Assembly (NCBI RefSeq): GCF_004116265.1
Contig: NZ_QOUX01000026.1
Location: forward strand, 124,001-188,000
Reading direction: 5' to 3'
Source of the DNA: Anaerobacillus alkaliphilus
GTDB taxonomy: Bacteria; Bacillota; Bacilli; Bacillales; Anaerobacillaceae
DNA length: 64,000 nt
The notes beneath the pieces were generated by a model that worked only from the letters and a program-made list of their open reading frames with translations, did not search any database and had not been told where the DNA came from. The translations under genes and the position numbers were made by a program. Positions 43,601 to 52,800 of this stretch are shown in pieces; position 1 is the stretch's first letter, and each line of letters opens with the position of its first letter.

Positions 43601-46324
43601 TAATGCACGGATCGCTTTTTGAACCTCAGTGATCGCTGACATCATCGCAGCTAATGAAGCTTCAATTTCCGTTAATTTCTCTAAATAATTTACTTCTTCA
43701 ACAACAAAGTCGGCATTTGTTGCGCCAAACGAGATCGCTGTGTTAACGTTTCTTCTTGCCGTTTGCACACTAGCAATATCATTAAAGCCAACCGCTGAAA
43801 GTTCAGGAAGCTTCTGAATATTTGCAATCGCAGCATCAACTGCTTGTTGCTTGATTGTGTCAAAGATTGACTGAACACTTTCATTTGCAGCTGTGACATT
43901 GGCGTTGCTTGTTTTCTCAAATGCTTGAATTTCAGCAACCTTTTCTCCACCAATTGTTACGTTAGCCTCGGTTGAAATTTTTCCTACGCCAGCATTAACG
44001 TTTAATGTAGAAGCTGTTTTTACCGAAACTTCCGTTTCGTTTAAATTTTCACCTTTCAGAGTAACTGTGTTGTTTTGCTCTGATTGAGGAATGTTTAAGA
44101 CGATGTTTTGGATTTGCGTATTTCCACTTGAGTTAACAGTTGCTGCTTTTTTCACCGTTACTTCTTGGACATCAGCAAAGCTACCTGTTGTGCTTACAAA
44201 GGTTACTTCACTACTTGCATTCTTTGTCTCAATCTCAATCGCTTGAGCCGCGAAGCCTGCTTTTGCCGTAATTTTTGTTTCATCCTTTACAACAATTTTG
44301 GCATTGTTAAAGTTACCCGCTAATTCAATATCGGACTCACTTGATGAACTCGTTGGGTCTACTTCAATTCTGTCGATGACGTTAACACCGTTGGTGCTTA
44401 AACGAACACCGTTGTCATCTTTTACAATGATTGATTTGAACTGAACACCATTTAAGTGGATCGTTCCTTTTTTCCCAGAAAGAATTTCAACCTCATCAGC
44501 TTGTACATTTTCTAAAACCACAGAGCTCTGATCACCAGCATCAAGGACTAGTTTTCCTTTGATTACTAAGTTCTTAAGTGTAATCGGCTGCGTGATATCT
44601 CCTTTGATCTCTACGTTGCCCTCAATAACAGCTTCATTACCAGCTGCATCTGCTCCGTAGGTTGCACTATCAACAGGAGTAATTAGAAAGTTAGTTGCAT
44701 AAACAACATTGTTTGCAAACGGATTTTCCGCACTGTCCCACTCAACTACCGTTGGTGTTGGATCAGGATCTGGAGCAGGGATACTTGGTCCCGGATTTGG
44801 AACAAACGAACCACCAGGTTGTACACCAAATGCTTGTTTAACTTGATCGTAGTTTTTAATAACGTCTTTTGCTTGAACACCTTCAGGAAGCTTCAGTTCA
44901 CCGACTGTAGATCCTTGTGAAAGGTTTAGTGTTAAAGCTGAATTTTTTACTGGTGCTAAAGTTTGAATTTTTCCATTTAAGTCAAGTGTTACTGGGTGTA
45001 AGCTCTCTACTGTTAATTGATTGATGTTACCTACCGTTTTCAACTGAAGGTCACGACGATTTTTCACCGTTAAATCAGTTATTGTTGCTTCAAGAGTCAC
45101 GTTTTGTGCACGCTCAGCAACTGTAACACTTGGAAGTACAACTGATTGATCAGCTTTCAGTGTAGCGTCTGTTTGGACTTCTAAAGCTTTTACGGTTGTT
45201 GTACCTTGGAAGTTTACAGCTAAGCCTTTATTATTAATTTTTATATTTGTAAGAGTTGAGTTTTTGAATGTTACATTGTTTGCAGTTGTATTAGCTGCTG
45301 ATACGAGTCCTGCAGTACTTGTTAGAGCTGTCGCACCTTTCACTTCAACTTGATCAAACGTAATAGTACCGCTAGCTTTCTCAGAAACTTCTAAGTTCCC
45401 CGTTACCGTTAGATTTTTCACGGTTACATTAGAAGCCGATACCTTGACGTTCCCTGTTAAAGAGAAACCTTTTCCGTCAAATACTTTTGACGCTGTTGCT
45501 AGCTCTAAATATGTAATCCCAGTGATTTCGTTATTGCTTGTTTGAAAGTTAATCTTTGAACCTATTAAACTCTCTTTGTTACTAGTAAACAAGTCCTGTA
45601 AGTTACTAGAAAGTGTGTATGTCATTCCTTCAATCGTCACACTACTCTCGTTAATCGCTTCAACCGTTTTCCCTTGTGCGTCTAGTGATAAAGAGCGAGT
45701 AATAAACACAGCAAAATCAGCTCGGTTTACTGCAGTCTTAGGTCTAAAACTACCATCTCCATAACCGATCGTAATGCCATTTTGATAAAGAATTTTCACA
45801 TTCTCTTTGTGGGATGCAGAAACCTTGTCTAAATCTGTCAACTTTATTTCCACACCAGCTTGAGCTTTTAAATTAAAAGCACGAACTAGGATTGTTGCCA
45901 TTTCTTCGCGAGTTAAAGACGTTTTTGGGTTAAAGTTCCCATTATGATCACCTAAAAAAATACCTGCATCTTTAAGTGCAGATACTGCGCCAAAATAAGA
46001 GCTTGTTTTTGGTACATCTTTGAAATATTGCTCACTCGTAGTTGAAGACTGTAATTCTAAAGATCTTACTAGTAATGCAGCAGCGTGCTCACGAAGTAGC
46101 TCTTGCTGCGGACGAAAAGTCCCATCTGGAAATCCTTTCACAATCCCCTTTGCAACTAAATGACTAATTGCCTCTTTCGCGTAGTGATTGCTAGAAACAT
46201 CTTTAAATACTACATCGGCAGATACCGGTGCTTGTCCAGCAAGACCTGCAATAGCAACTGTTGTTACCGCAGAACTCGCAATTAACTTTCTGTAAAAATC
46301 AATTTTCTTTTTTCTCAATCCCAC
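34682..46324 (-). CDS. Giant SLH surface protein 1 with two classes of tandem repeats (3,880 residues)
   Basis: An exported protein with a signal peptide (about 1-36, ending APVSADV) and three SLH domains (about 38-92, 99-152 and 162-213) for wall anchoring. A beta-helix-like region follows that is unique to this copy (about 216-505), then a Pro-rich linker and a second beta-rich region shared with the paralogue (about 530-820). Class A repeats come next: about 20 copies of 72 residues (about 828-2260) with the pattern EAIxxANxALAxxPxVxEIT...AxxxGATDADFxGL. Class B follows: about 21 copies of 67 residues (about 2265-3680) with INANPxTFTFxxL...YRQAI...LTxxEI...VN. A conserved beta domain and helical tail end the protein. 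No catalytic site is seen. The GTG start at 46324 follows AAGGAG; a TTG two codons on matches the paralogue's start. The likely role is a stalk-like S-layer component or adhesin. Confidence 0.88.
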   Translation of the reverse strand: MGLRKKKIDFYRKLIASSAVTTVAIAGLAGQAPVSADVVFKDVSSNHYAKEAISHLVAKGIVKGFPDGTFRPQQELLREHAAALLVRSLELQSSTTSEQYFKDVPKTSSYFGAVSALKDAGIFLGDHNGNFNPKTSLTREEMATILVRAFNLKAQAGVEIKLTDLDKVSASHKENVKILYQNGITIGYGDGSFRPKTAVNRADFAVFITRSLSLDAQGKTVEAINESSVTIEGMTYTLSSNLQDLFTSNKESLIGSKINFQTSNNEITGITYLELATASKVFDGKGFSLTGNVKVSASNVTVKNLTVTGNLEVSEKASGTITFDQVEVKGATALTSTAGLVSAANTTANNVTFKNSTLTNIKINNKGLAVNFQGTTTVKALEVQTDATLKADQSVVLPSVTVAERAQNVTLEATITDLTVKNRRDLQLKTVGNINQLTVESLHPVTLDLNGKIQTLAPVKNSALTLNLSQGSTVGELKLPEGVQAKDVIKNYDQVKQAFGVQPGGSFVPNPGPSIPAPDPDPTPTVVEWDSAENPFANNVVYATNFLITPVDSATYGADAAGNEAVIEGNVEIKGDITQPITLKNLVIKGKLVLDAGDQSSVVLENVQADEVEILSGKKGTIHLNGVQFKSIIVKDDNGVRLSTNGVNVIDRIEVDPTSSSSESDIELAGNFNNAKIVVKDETKITAKAGFAAQAIEIETKNASSEVTFVSTTGSFADVQEVTVKKAATVNSSGNTQIQNIVLNIPQSEQNNTVTLKGENLNETEVSVKTASTLNVNAGVGKISTEANVTIGGEKVAEIQAFEKTSNANVTAANESVQSIFDTIKQQAVDAAIANIQKLPELSAVGFNDIASVQTARRNVNTAISFGATNADFVVEEVNYLEKLTEIEASLAAMMSAITEVQKAIRALPTNPGNVQAIALEGLQTRVTAVNNAIVAAKDAGVTQTDIEKVRDYARVVAANQRVEQLVAERNTAREVATTKLAQIPAVDEITFSNLLEVQQLLVDVRKAIAEAADKGVTIEGLAPLTAADTKVKQLLAERDEAVRVAKEKIELIPAEITYSNIEATRPIVEEAKTAVEAAKAKAAVDNNISNLAKLTAAIAKIAQLDEGTREAITAANGALAALPVVADVNFTNLADTEAKVAAAKQAIETAKEKNATDADFENLALLTALEEKVAALVAERAAAIEVANEKIAIVPTNVTFANLAAVKELIEAAKTAIAEAKTKGATDAHFVGLPALNQAIAKVAQLEEEKRQAIVAVNEALASLPVVTDVTYTNLAEVEAQLATLADLIATAKAKTAVDADFVGLEKIVALKERIDNLQQVKAEALNKANQAIASIPALEEITFANLVDTRTKLDLAVTAVAEAKQFGVTEADITGFESIALVTEKVEALEALKAEAIAAANKAISDLPAMTEITYANLEEMNEVAQTVRAAVTAAKEKGATDAVFENLSKLTAFEAKVNEMLESKAIAIQAANTAINTIPAVEKITAENVEEVQALIATAKEKVAVAKEHGARLADFPHFAKIAEAQAKVDLLLTTLEEAIEQANELIGLVPLVDEITFATLVDATEKTAAARAAVNMAKELGATDSSFEDLIRLTTAEAKVAELTKEKTDAIARANEALAEIPEVKDITVANFRALVPKIQVALDLVAEAKAKGALAADFVGKDRLQPAKDKVSELQAVMQAEITIVNQAIANLPALAEVTYQSLDAAKSKLVAVELAIQSAKAAGAVDADFTDLEKYVAVKERVAELVGNQQAALQAANEKLALIPVADEITYENINEVRQLIAAAKEAVEFAKSIAVKEADFSGLAKVSAAVEKIAQLEEDKRLAIEAVNQALATLPQVEDVTVETVRQVEKQLEKLFELIAIAKAKTATDDDFVGLEKVAPLQDRIEEINIQKLEAIEAANAALAEILAASEITVANFRAVSDKIKQAESLITDAKAKGAVEADFVGLDVLAAAKEAVAVFFEDLYGNIVLVNLLISELPAVTEINYENLAAVKERVEFLEGAIERAIAVGAYESEFENLAAFTAVQAKVKQLVEAKSAAIKIANEKITLVPIQSLITPQNLADTKAKLVAAQQAVADARTKGAVDGDFVGISKLALAEAKIQEIEAAQVEALAKANEALANLPLASEVNEGNLQEVRMKVSLAQNLVKQARDLGVAETQLVGLDKLAAVLERLEEFGLSLEEALAHANELLVELKDFGTVTSENAAEAQVVYLTAYLAVQEAFSLGVQASDFDQEGYERYLALEAELESFKPARPRHADPISSLAEIVRNPEGFDYYHLQTAVNDRVEPALLEEYRQEIIEFLKGDEELTLAILKGLVQIVHERGTTNGQEALDVINDDIANLTYSLLSTLVWTYEENFENARDLLAAAKAAKQGSLSRNEVITIVQDSTHAYAVEQVLTNPEFTINNLSWAVGYREHVQFYPTYFEKYKQAIRDALANGLLTQPELRQLIIGVNEAAEKEKLAAINGNLPAMTPDVFEPLVYVNNWMFPLFLDALVKLKAEVQRDLTAHDLNQVYNSISRVSALDALNNNPETIDYYALQQIGINELVFVRFAEYRQALVEARKDGVLTIEAIQVVILTVNSQSLASAVERINNNCSNFSFTDLQEVVSWAKAANLARYREAMTNRFSDMTLTRPLIEEVVGSVDRFVALETINLTPTNVSFELLRDALAFRTRDGNHTFFSYYRDATVRSELVSYYQEAINKAAKPFTIDTLADLVIETNNNIQETMLDQINKKPAEVTYQMLQIAGIYSARQEYLNAYRVALVEAVNASEVPLTKQEIENVVRAINQTQALARINANPLTFSISDLFSAINVYADQNLLSYYQQEINQRRTQKGANLTKQEVEAAVNVVNNNIRAIALEIVNDETETVSFEWLNRAAHNVRQQFMSQYRQALVERKSTLGWLTEQAVQQIIMSVNNTEMAKYINANAHFTYDDLWYVAQGYNIQRNLFNAYHEAITSHENYGSLTVEQITTIIQTVNGQSRLAAINNHPEDLTLQQLNQALNWLPIIREENFNAYKAAIIDRLINQEKPFTTVKELENLVVSINESLFTEALAEINDNPSGFSFEALTKLGLHVHLLEERLQYYRQVIAEKRTDKGTALTLNEIENAINEANQLAAELMELEALAHINANPDTFTFETLRKIRAYVVEDRLEYYRQAIKEKIAEKGGHLTIHEMYQAINRGNQLYTEDLQNIAAAEINANPDTFTFVTLLHFQWDVSVYEERLGHYRSEVKKKLEQLNRHLTVAEIVSVLHDANQSFYRAQVEAALKEINDKPTSFTFSALHLLVGVSHDREDRLPEYRQAIAAWHTKNGNLTHADVQRVVWDTNRDLSLAYINANPETFTMRHLEEVLNRGNVHSYSEFLNAYRVAIKLAHDNAEGKKLTVEDISRIVDGINKHEALQAVINNRTGFEDWELAQVIGWDLVKYHNLQDYRQAVTAFIEENGSITVEELTNLVQEVNESKLLAVINDNPLNVDVYTLRELFKYDYDHVYDFILWKNEEEYRKQLNDHYNTHGNLTKAQVEQIVIKVNEEVEAREVAEKLAVIVNNPTQFHWYQLEDLVGYKNLLDIYRAIDEYRTAINIRVQAGDELTKEDIIEIVLGVNDRMITTFLTKITEDLNELDLYELEVIINYKQVDYTYVNYNNHNLYKQRIQELIDSGEGLTVAKLRQVVQVVNHPPVHPPTAPPVSPVPTPEEVLVELELELEKYEDMATIAVGQEGDITNLIIRLKDGVEVNDTITLQVTGEQLHSNYLTVSETTNSVYLGNTNSISHSVTERVTLTFTKADQSVSKTIYVTIKVEEQTQNLEQSIKNLMKTVEGLFISEDELQPWVSFEVVDKLMKEVDAYIAQFPELEETDKLLDRAYEILRNGETKN

Positions 46325-46475
46325 TCACACTCCTTCATGTAGGGCACTTAATTACGCCACGGTTAAATAAATATGTCATTTGAATAGGTGAATATTACTA
46401 CTTTTTTAACTTTTTATGTAAATAAATTTACTAGTTTAAAAAACAAAGTAATAAAGTATAGTTTCACACTTTACT

Positions 46476-46504
46476 ATCATAAAATTTTTCCAAAATACTG
46501 TCAA
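46476..46504 (-). promoter_or_regulatory. Sigma-A promoter of giant SLH gene 1 (TTGACA-17-TATGAT)
   Basis: On the minus strand a consensus TTGACA (46504-46499) is spaced exactly 17 bp from TATGAT (46481-46476). This leaves a 5' leader of about 145 nt before the start codon. The paralogue has the same arrangement. High constitutive expression is expected; long leaders are typical of stable S-layer mRNAs. Confidence 0.8.
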
Positions 46505-46561
46505 TAATTATCAGTAAATTCAATTGTTGGGAATATATGAAGATATATGTAAAGTTTCCTA

Positions 46562-46783
46562 AGGTGTCAGACACCGTTCGTGGACATTCTTGTGCAAATG
46601 TCCATCGGTGGAGGACGTTTTTTTGTTTGGATCATAAATTTCGATTTTCGACTGTAAATTAGTCATTTCGGACTGTAAGTTCTCGAGTTTGGACTGTAAA
46701 TGAGCAATTTTGGACTGAAAACTATAAATTAGCTCTACGGAGAACCCTACGAAAGTAGCAAAACTGCAAATATAGATGTCCAA
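46562..46783 (-). repeat. Repeat-rich element between the giants, with 21-bp minisatellite and GGTGT-CAG-ACACC palindrome
   Basis: GACTGTAAAT-type units begin at 46650, 46671, 46692 and 46713, a precise 21-bp period. A GGTGT-CAG-ACACC palindrome lies at 46562-46574. A 74-codon minus-strand frame runs through it and encodes four LQSK heptad pairs, but it has no ribosome binding site and looks like a by-product of the repeat. The layout suggests a dispersed non-coding element inserted in the gap between the two giant genes, upstream of the promoter of giant gene 1 and downstream of the terminator of giant gene 2. Confidence 0.6.
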
Positions 46784-46810
46784 CAGCTATTTTCATAAAC
46801 TAAAAATGAA

Positions 46811-46870
46811 AAAAGGGGCTTACCCTAGATTTTCAATTGAAATCTACTAAGGTAAGACCCTTTTTTATTG
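46811..46870 (-). terminator. Long hairpin terminator of giant SLH gene 2
   Basis: AAGGGGCTTACCCTAGATTT pairs with AAATCTACTAAGGTAAGACC plus CTT around a short AATT-centred loop. Runs of T follow on both strands (CCTTTTTT). It begins about 10 bp after the stop codon and is homologous to the hairpin behind giant gene 1. Confidence 0.88.
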
Positions 46871-46879
46871 TTTTAATGC

Positions 46880-49800
46880 TTAGTTGTTTGCAAGAATTAA
46901 AATCTCATAGGCACGGTCAAGTAATTTCTCCGTTGCCGCCAATTCAGGGAAAGCTGCAATCAATCGATCTAGCTCGTCCATTTGCTTTTTCACTACTTCA
47001 AGCGATACCCATGGTTGAAGTTCATTGTCGGAAATGAAAAATCCTTCAACATACTTCATCATGTTTTTGACATACTGTGCTAGTTCTTGTGATTGGTCTT
47101 CAGCTTTAATTGTTACGTAAATTGTCTTGCTTACTGATTGACCTTCTTTTGAAAACGTTAATGTCAGTCGCTCTGTTAGCGAATGAGATATGCTACTCGT
47201 ATTTTCGAGATATACGATATTCGTTGCTTCAGTAACTGTTAGATAGTCAGATTGTAACTGCTCTCCAGTCACTTGCAACGTAATTGTGTTGTTCACTTCC
47301 ACACCGTCACGAAGTCTTATGACAAGATCTGTGATGTCTCCAAGTTGCGTAACAGCTACTGTTGCTGTGTCCTCGTATTTATCTAATTCAAGGTTTAGTT
47401 CCGCATGAATTTGAGCTGCTGAAGTCAACACTGTTTCTTCGGTAAACTTTAAAGTTGCAAAATTACTTGCTGGCATTGTACCGGTCTCACTATAACGAAC
47501 ATAGACCGTTTGATCACCATCAAATAATGGCGGGCTAGCCGGATCATACGCTACCCAAGAACCGTTAAGGTGAATTGCATATTCCATCGTTCCGTCAGCG
47601 CCAACAATTGTATTATTCTTGTCATCTGCAGTTACCTGTGGAGCTGCAGGTAAAATCGTAATAGAATGTCTATTCTCTAGATACTCAATATCATCACCAA
47701 TCGTTACCTTCACGAAGTACTTTCCAGGAGGGAATTTCCCATTTGATGGTCTTAGGTGAATATTGATTACTCCGGTTTGATTCATTAATGCTTGACTCAC
47801 TACTGGAAATTCAAGCGATGTCCCATCTAAATTGATAAGCTCAACTTTTACTTCTTCGCCACTTTGAATTTCTGAAGTCGTTACGGTTACAGATATTAAC
47901 TCATTATGGCTGTTATAAGCAGTAGTGACGCCTCGTACTGCACGGAATGGCTCAAGAATTTGTACAGGTATTGTGCGAAGTGATAAGTTTCCATTGTTAT
48001 CAACAGCATAACCAATGTATTCTCCACTCTCCAACCCTGCTGTATTGAGCGTGATCCAATTGTGAGGATTCGTTTGTGAAATACCTTTGCCCTCGTTCAC
48101 TAAATCCTTAAGATCTTGTTCACTCGTAATATTTACATTTGCTTCACTACGAATGAAGTAAAATACCCCTGCTCTTGTAGTAGATACAGTTATTGAATCA
48201 CCTTTCATTATTGGCACATTCGTATAAATCGTTGCACGGAATCTATCATGGTGGTTTACGTAAGTAACAATATCCATTAAGTCTTGAACAGTAAGAGATC
48301 CTTGTTTCTTAATTGTATCAGTAATGACAACTCGATATTGTTGCTCATGCTCGGACGTTAACCAGACAAAGTGCTCATTTTCTAAAGCATCTTCAATGTC
48401 CCTGTATGTGATAATTCCATCATTCTTATTAATTTTTGCTAATGCATTGACCTTTATCTGTTGGTCTACCTCACGCATAATCTCATAAACTTGATGTTCC
48501 TGAACAGGTGCAACTTGCGTAATTTGATCACCAATGGCTTTGCGGTACATCTCAAAACGCTCTTCTTTAAAGTAACCAACTAGAGTAATAAGGTTTTGTC
48601 TTGTAAATGTATACGGATTATTATTAATGACCATGATACGCTCTTGGTGAATTAATTGATTAACGTGATGTATCAGGTCGATTAATTGTTGCTGTGTCAA
48701 CGGTCCTTGTTTTTCAATCGCTGCCGCAACCTCTTGGCGATAACGATTTAAATGTTGATCCCAACCAAACCAGCCGATCACTTCATTTAATTGTTCGATT
48801 GTAAAACCTGTTGGGTTGTTGTTAATTGGTGCTAGTTTCGCATCAATAATTCCCTTTTCAACTGCAATCACAATCTCGCGAATGTCACTAGCTGTTAACG
48901 TTTCACCTGCTTTAACTCGTTTAGATATTTCCGCTTGGTATAAAGCGTGATTACTATGCTTCACTTCGATGTATTCTTGTTGATAGTTCACTAATTCGAT
49001 TAAGTTTTGAAAACTAATCGTAGCTTGATTACTATTGATTAGGTCTAAAAAGCCTTTAAGAGTACTATCATTTACTCCTCGAACAATTGTTAAGATCGAC
49101 TCTTTTGTTAGATCCTGACCATTATTTTTTTCACGAATTAACTCAGCACGATATTTATCTAGAATTCCATTGGTATGTTGTAACATATTTTCATAGCCAA
49201 TTAAATGACCTAGATCGCCGTAGGTAAATCCTTCTAGATTAGTTGCAATTATCGCTAATCTTTCAGCAGTATTGCGATCTTCAATTTCTTTATTAACTTG
49301 TAGAATGATCTCTTCTACCTTCTCTTTGGTTAGGACGACACCACCGTTTACTGCCTCATTGAACTTTTGACGATAGTCATTCATGTTTTGCCACAAGATG
49401 AATTCCCATGGTCTATCGTAACCTCGGAATAGATTGAACAGAGTCTGCTCTGATACATTTAAAGGCTTCTCATTAATCTCCTTGAGAAAATCACGATCAT
49501 TTATTTTTGTCACTAGTTCAATGAGTTGATCTAGTGTTTCAAAAGGGATGCCTTGATTTTTCACACGGTCGATCATTGCCTCTATATATGCAGGGAAGTT
49601 TTCACTTCTATAAAGCGCCCAACCTACTAACTGACCTAACTGATATGATGTCAGCCTTTCTGGATGTTTATTAATTTCTAGTAATCCGTTTCTGACATTT
49701 ATTTCTCGAACGATAGCCACAACTTGAGTGACCGTTAAGGTGCCATAATTTTCATTAGAAATAATCGCCGAGTGATATTCATTAAAATACTCACGTTCTA

Positions 49801-52800
49801 CGTTCGTCTCAATGGCTACCAAGAAAAGATCATCTAACGTAAAGCGATCAGTTGAATTGATGTAACGAAGCATCTCAGTTTGATTTACTTGGTTAATTAC
49901 TTTTTGCACATCATGTTCATTTAACCAACCTTGACCAACCGTTTCACCAAGAGCTTGACGATATTGGCTCATGAGTTCCTGCCTTATATTCTGCGCTGCT
50001 CGCTGTAACCATTCAAAGCTGATCGTCGCCGCCTCTTTGTTTACTTTCTCCAAAGCAAGCTTACGAATATTTTGGGACACACTGTTTACTACTGCTTCAA
50101 TCTCTTGCTTCGTCAAATCAGCACCTTTAGCTAAACGTTTCGCATTGATTTCCTGTTGATAAAAGCTCAATAGGTTATGGTCCGCTGGTACGCTAATCGC
50201 AAGATATAAATCACTCATATCAAACGTTAATGGATTTGCATTTATTTTCGCAAGAGCAAGCTTTTGATTTACTGATAAGATAACGTTTTGTACTTCTTGC
50301 CTCGTTAAATCCTTATCTTCAACCGCTTCAACTAATGCCTGTCGATAGTGATTTAGATACTCTTGTCTCAGGTTATAAAGACCTGCCATTTGTAGTGTCT
50401 GGAATGTAATTGCCGCTGGATTTTCATTAATTCTAGCAAGCATAATTACTTCAAGATTTGCGTTTACTTGCTTTACTAAGTCAGCTAACGTATCAATCGT
50501 TAATGGCTTCACAGCATCAATAATCGCCTCTTGATAATAAGAAATTAATTCTGAACGTACAACTGCATCACGGTGATACGTACGATAGGTGTAGTTACCT
50601 TCCTGTCTTGTATAAGCAACAGCCTCAACAAGTAAATCATAGTTTACAGTCGTAGGATTCGTGTTAATTTTCTCAAGTGCTACCCCACGGTCAACGTTGC
50701 CAACAATCGCTTCAAGCATTGGGCCAGTTATAGGCTTTTGGCTATCTTCTAAGCTAACTGCTTCACGGTATTTTTCTAAATTCGCTCTTTTTGCCAAGCT
50801 TACTACTTCACGTAAATCTGCAAAGCTAAAGCCCGAACGATTGGTGTTAATACGTTCAATAGCTAGTACTAAAGTTTGTGTGTTGACTTCGTTGATTACC
50901 TCTTGAATTTCTTCAACTGACAATAAGCCTTGTTTTCGTGCTTCAACAATCGCTTGACGATACTCTGGGAAGCGCTCAAATACTAGTTTTGTCAAGCCAA
51001 TCTCTTGAAGAGCATAATAATCAATTGCTTCTGGACGGTTATTTAATGCATCAAGAGCAGAGATTTTCATCACTTGTTGATAGACTTGCGTTAAGTCCTG
51101 TCTAGTTAAATTACGTTGTACCTCTGCCTTTCGTTTTACTAAAGCATCTAAGAACAGCGGGAATGACCAGTCACTGACATAGACGATTGGTTCAAAGTCA
51201 GCAGGTGTTACAGCTGGTAGAGAACGATTAATGTGCGCAAGCTTGTCTTTTTCAATTGACTCGTTCGCTCCAATAATAACCTGTTGCAGCTCTGTTGCAG
51301 TTAAGATTTTCCCATTTGCAGCTTTACTTACTGCCAGACGGTATTTGTCTAAATTGATGCTCATCATTGGTGTGTATTGATTAAAGTTAACTGCCCAACT
51401 TAAATGCTCAATTGTAAACTCTGGATTAGTTGACACTTGTTCTAGAGCATACGCATGGTTTGCATTATAAACAATAGTTGTTACTTCATTACTACTTAGA
51501 GGTGCTTTCTTCGCTTCTTTCGCTGCCGCAATTAAATCACGTACAGTCTCAAAATTCTCTTTAAACGTCCAAACTAGATTTTCTAAAAGACTATAAGTTA
51601 AGCTCTCAATATTGTTATTAATGACTTCTAGAGTTTCATGATAGTCCTCGTCACTACGATCTAAAACACTCTGAACTAACTCTTTCAAAACTGCTAATGT
51701 TAATACTTCATCGCCCGCTAAAAACTCTTCAATCGCTTTACGATACTCTGCCTCAAAAGCTGAACTTACCCATTGGTTTACAGCCGTCTGTAAGTGGTAG
51801 AAGGCAAAGCCTGATGGATTGTTGATGATCTCCGCTAAGCTACTGATTGGATCGGCATAAATTGGTCGCTTTGGCATAAAACTTGCTACTTCTATTTCTA
51901 ATGTTACATAACGCTCATAACCCTGTTGATCAAAGTCACTTGCCTTGGCACCTAAACTGATTGCTTCCTTCACTGCAAGATACGCTGTTAGGTAGACGAT
52001 CTGTGCTTCAGCTGCGTTTGCTTCAGTAACTGCTCCAAACTCTCTTAGTTCCACTAGCAATTCATTCGCATGAGCTAATGCTTCATCTAATGAAATTCCG
52101 AATTCTCCTAGTCTTTCTAGAAGTGCTTCTAGTCGTTCTAAGCCAACAAATTGGCTATCTGTCACTCCTAAGTCACGAGCTTCTTTAAGCAGGTTTTGCA
52201 CTGCATTTACCTTCATACGTGTTTCTTGAAGGTTAGCTTCAGTTACGTTTGCTGGTATCGGCAGAGTTGCTAAAGCCTCGTTTGCCTTCACTAACGCCTC
52301 CGCTTGTTTTATTTCAATCTCTTGGATTTTTGCTATAGCTAATGTTAGATTATTTAAACCAACAAAATCAGTAGCTGCAGCGCCTTTGTGTTTTGCAACA
52401 CCGATCGCTTCTTGTGCAGCCGCTATTTGTTCCTTTGTCTCCGCTAAATTACCTGGTGTAATTAATGATTGAACCGGTACTAAAGCAAGTTTCTCATTGG
52501 CAGTTTGAATCGCTGCTTGTTGATCTTGGGCTAATTCAGTTACACGGTTTTTGAATGATTGATAGCTTCCTAAATTTACGAAGTCAGCGTCGACTGCGCC
52601 AGCAGCTTTTGCCGATTCGATCGCTAATTCAACAGCTGCTACTTTTGATTTCGCAGCTTCTAATGAAAAGTACGTAATTTCTGTGATAGCTGGTAAATGC
52701 GCAATTGCTTGGTTAGCAATCTGAATTTCTGTTTGCATTAAGACGAAGAACTGAGATGCTTTGTCTTTTGCCGGTTGTAATCGTTCTTTCCCTACAAAAT

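Noticed and set aside
46559-46783. A 74-residue coiled-coil protein on the minus strand
   Set aside because: There is no ribosome binding site, and the heptads come from a 21-bp minisatellite; treated as a non-coding repeat element.
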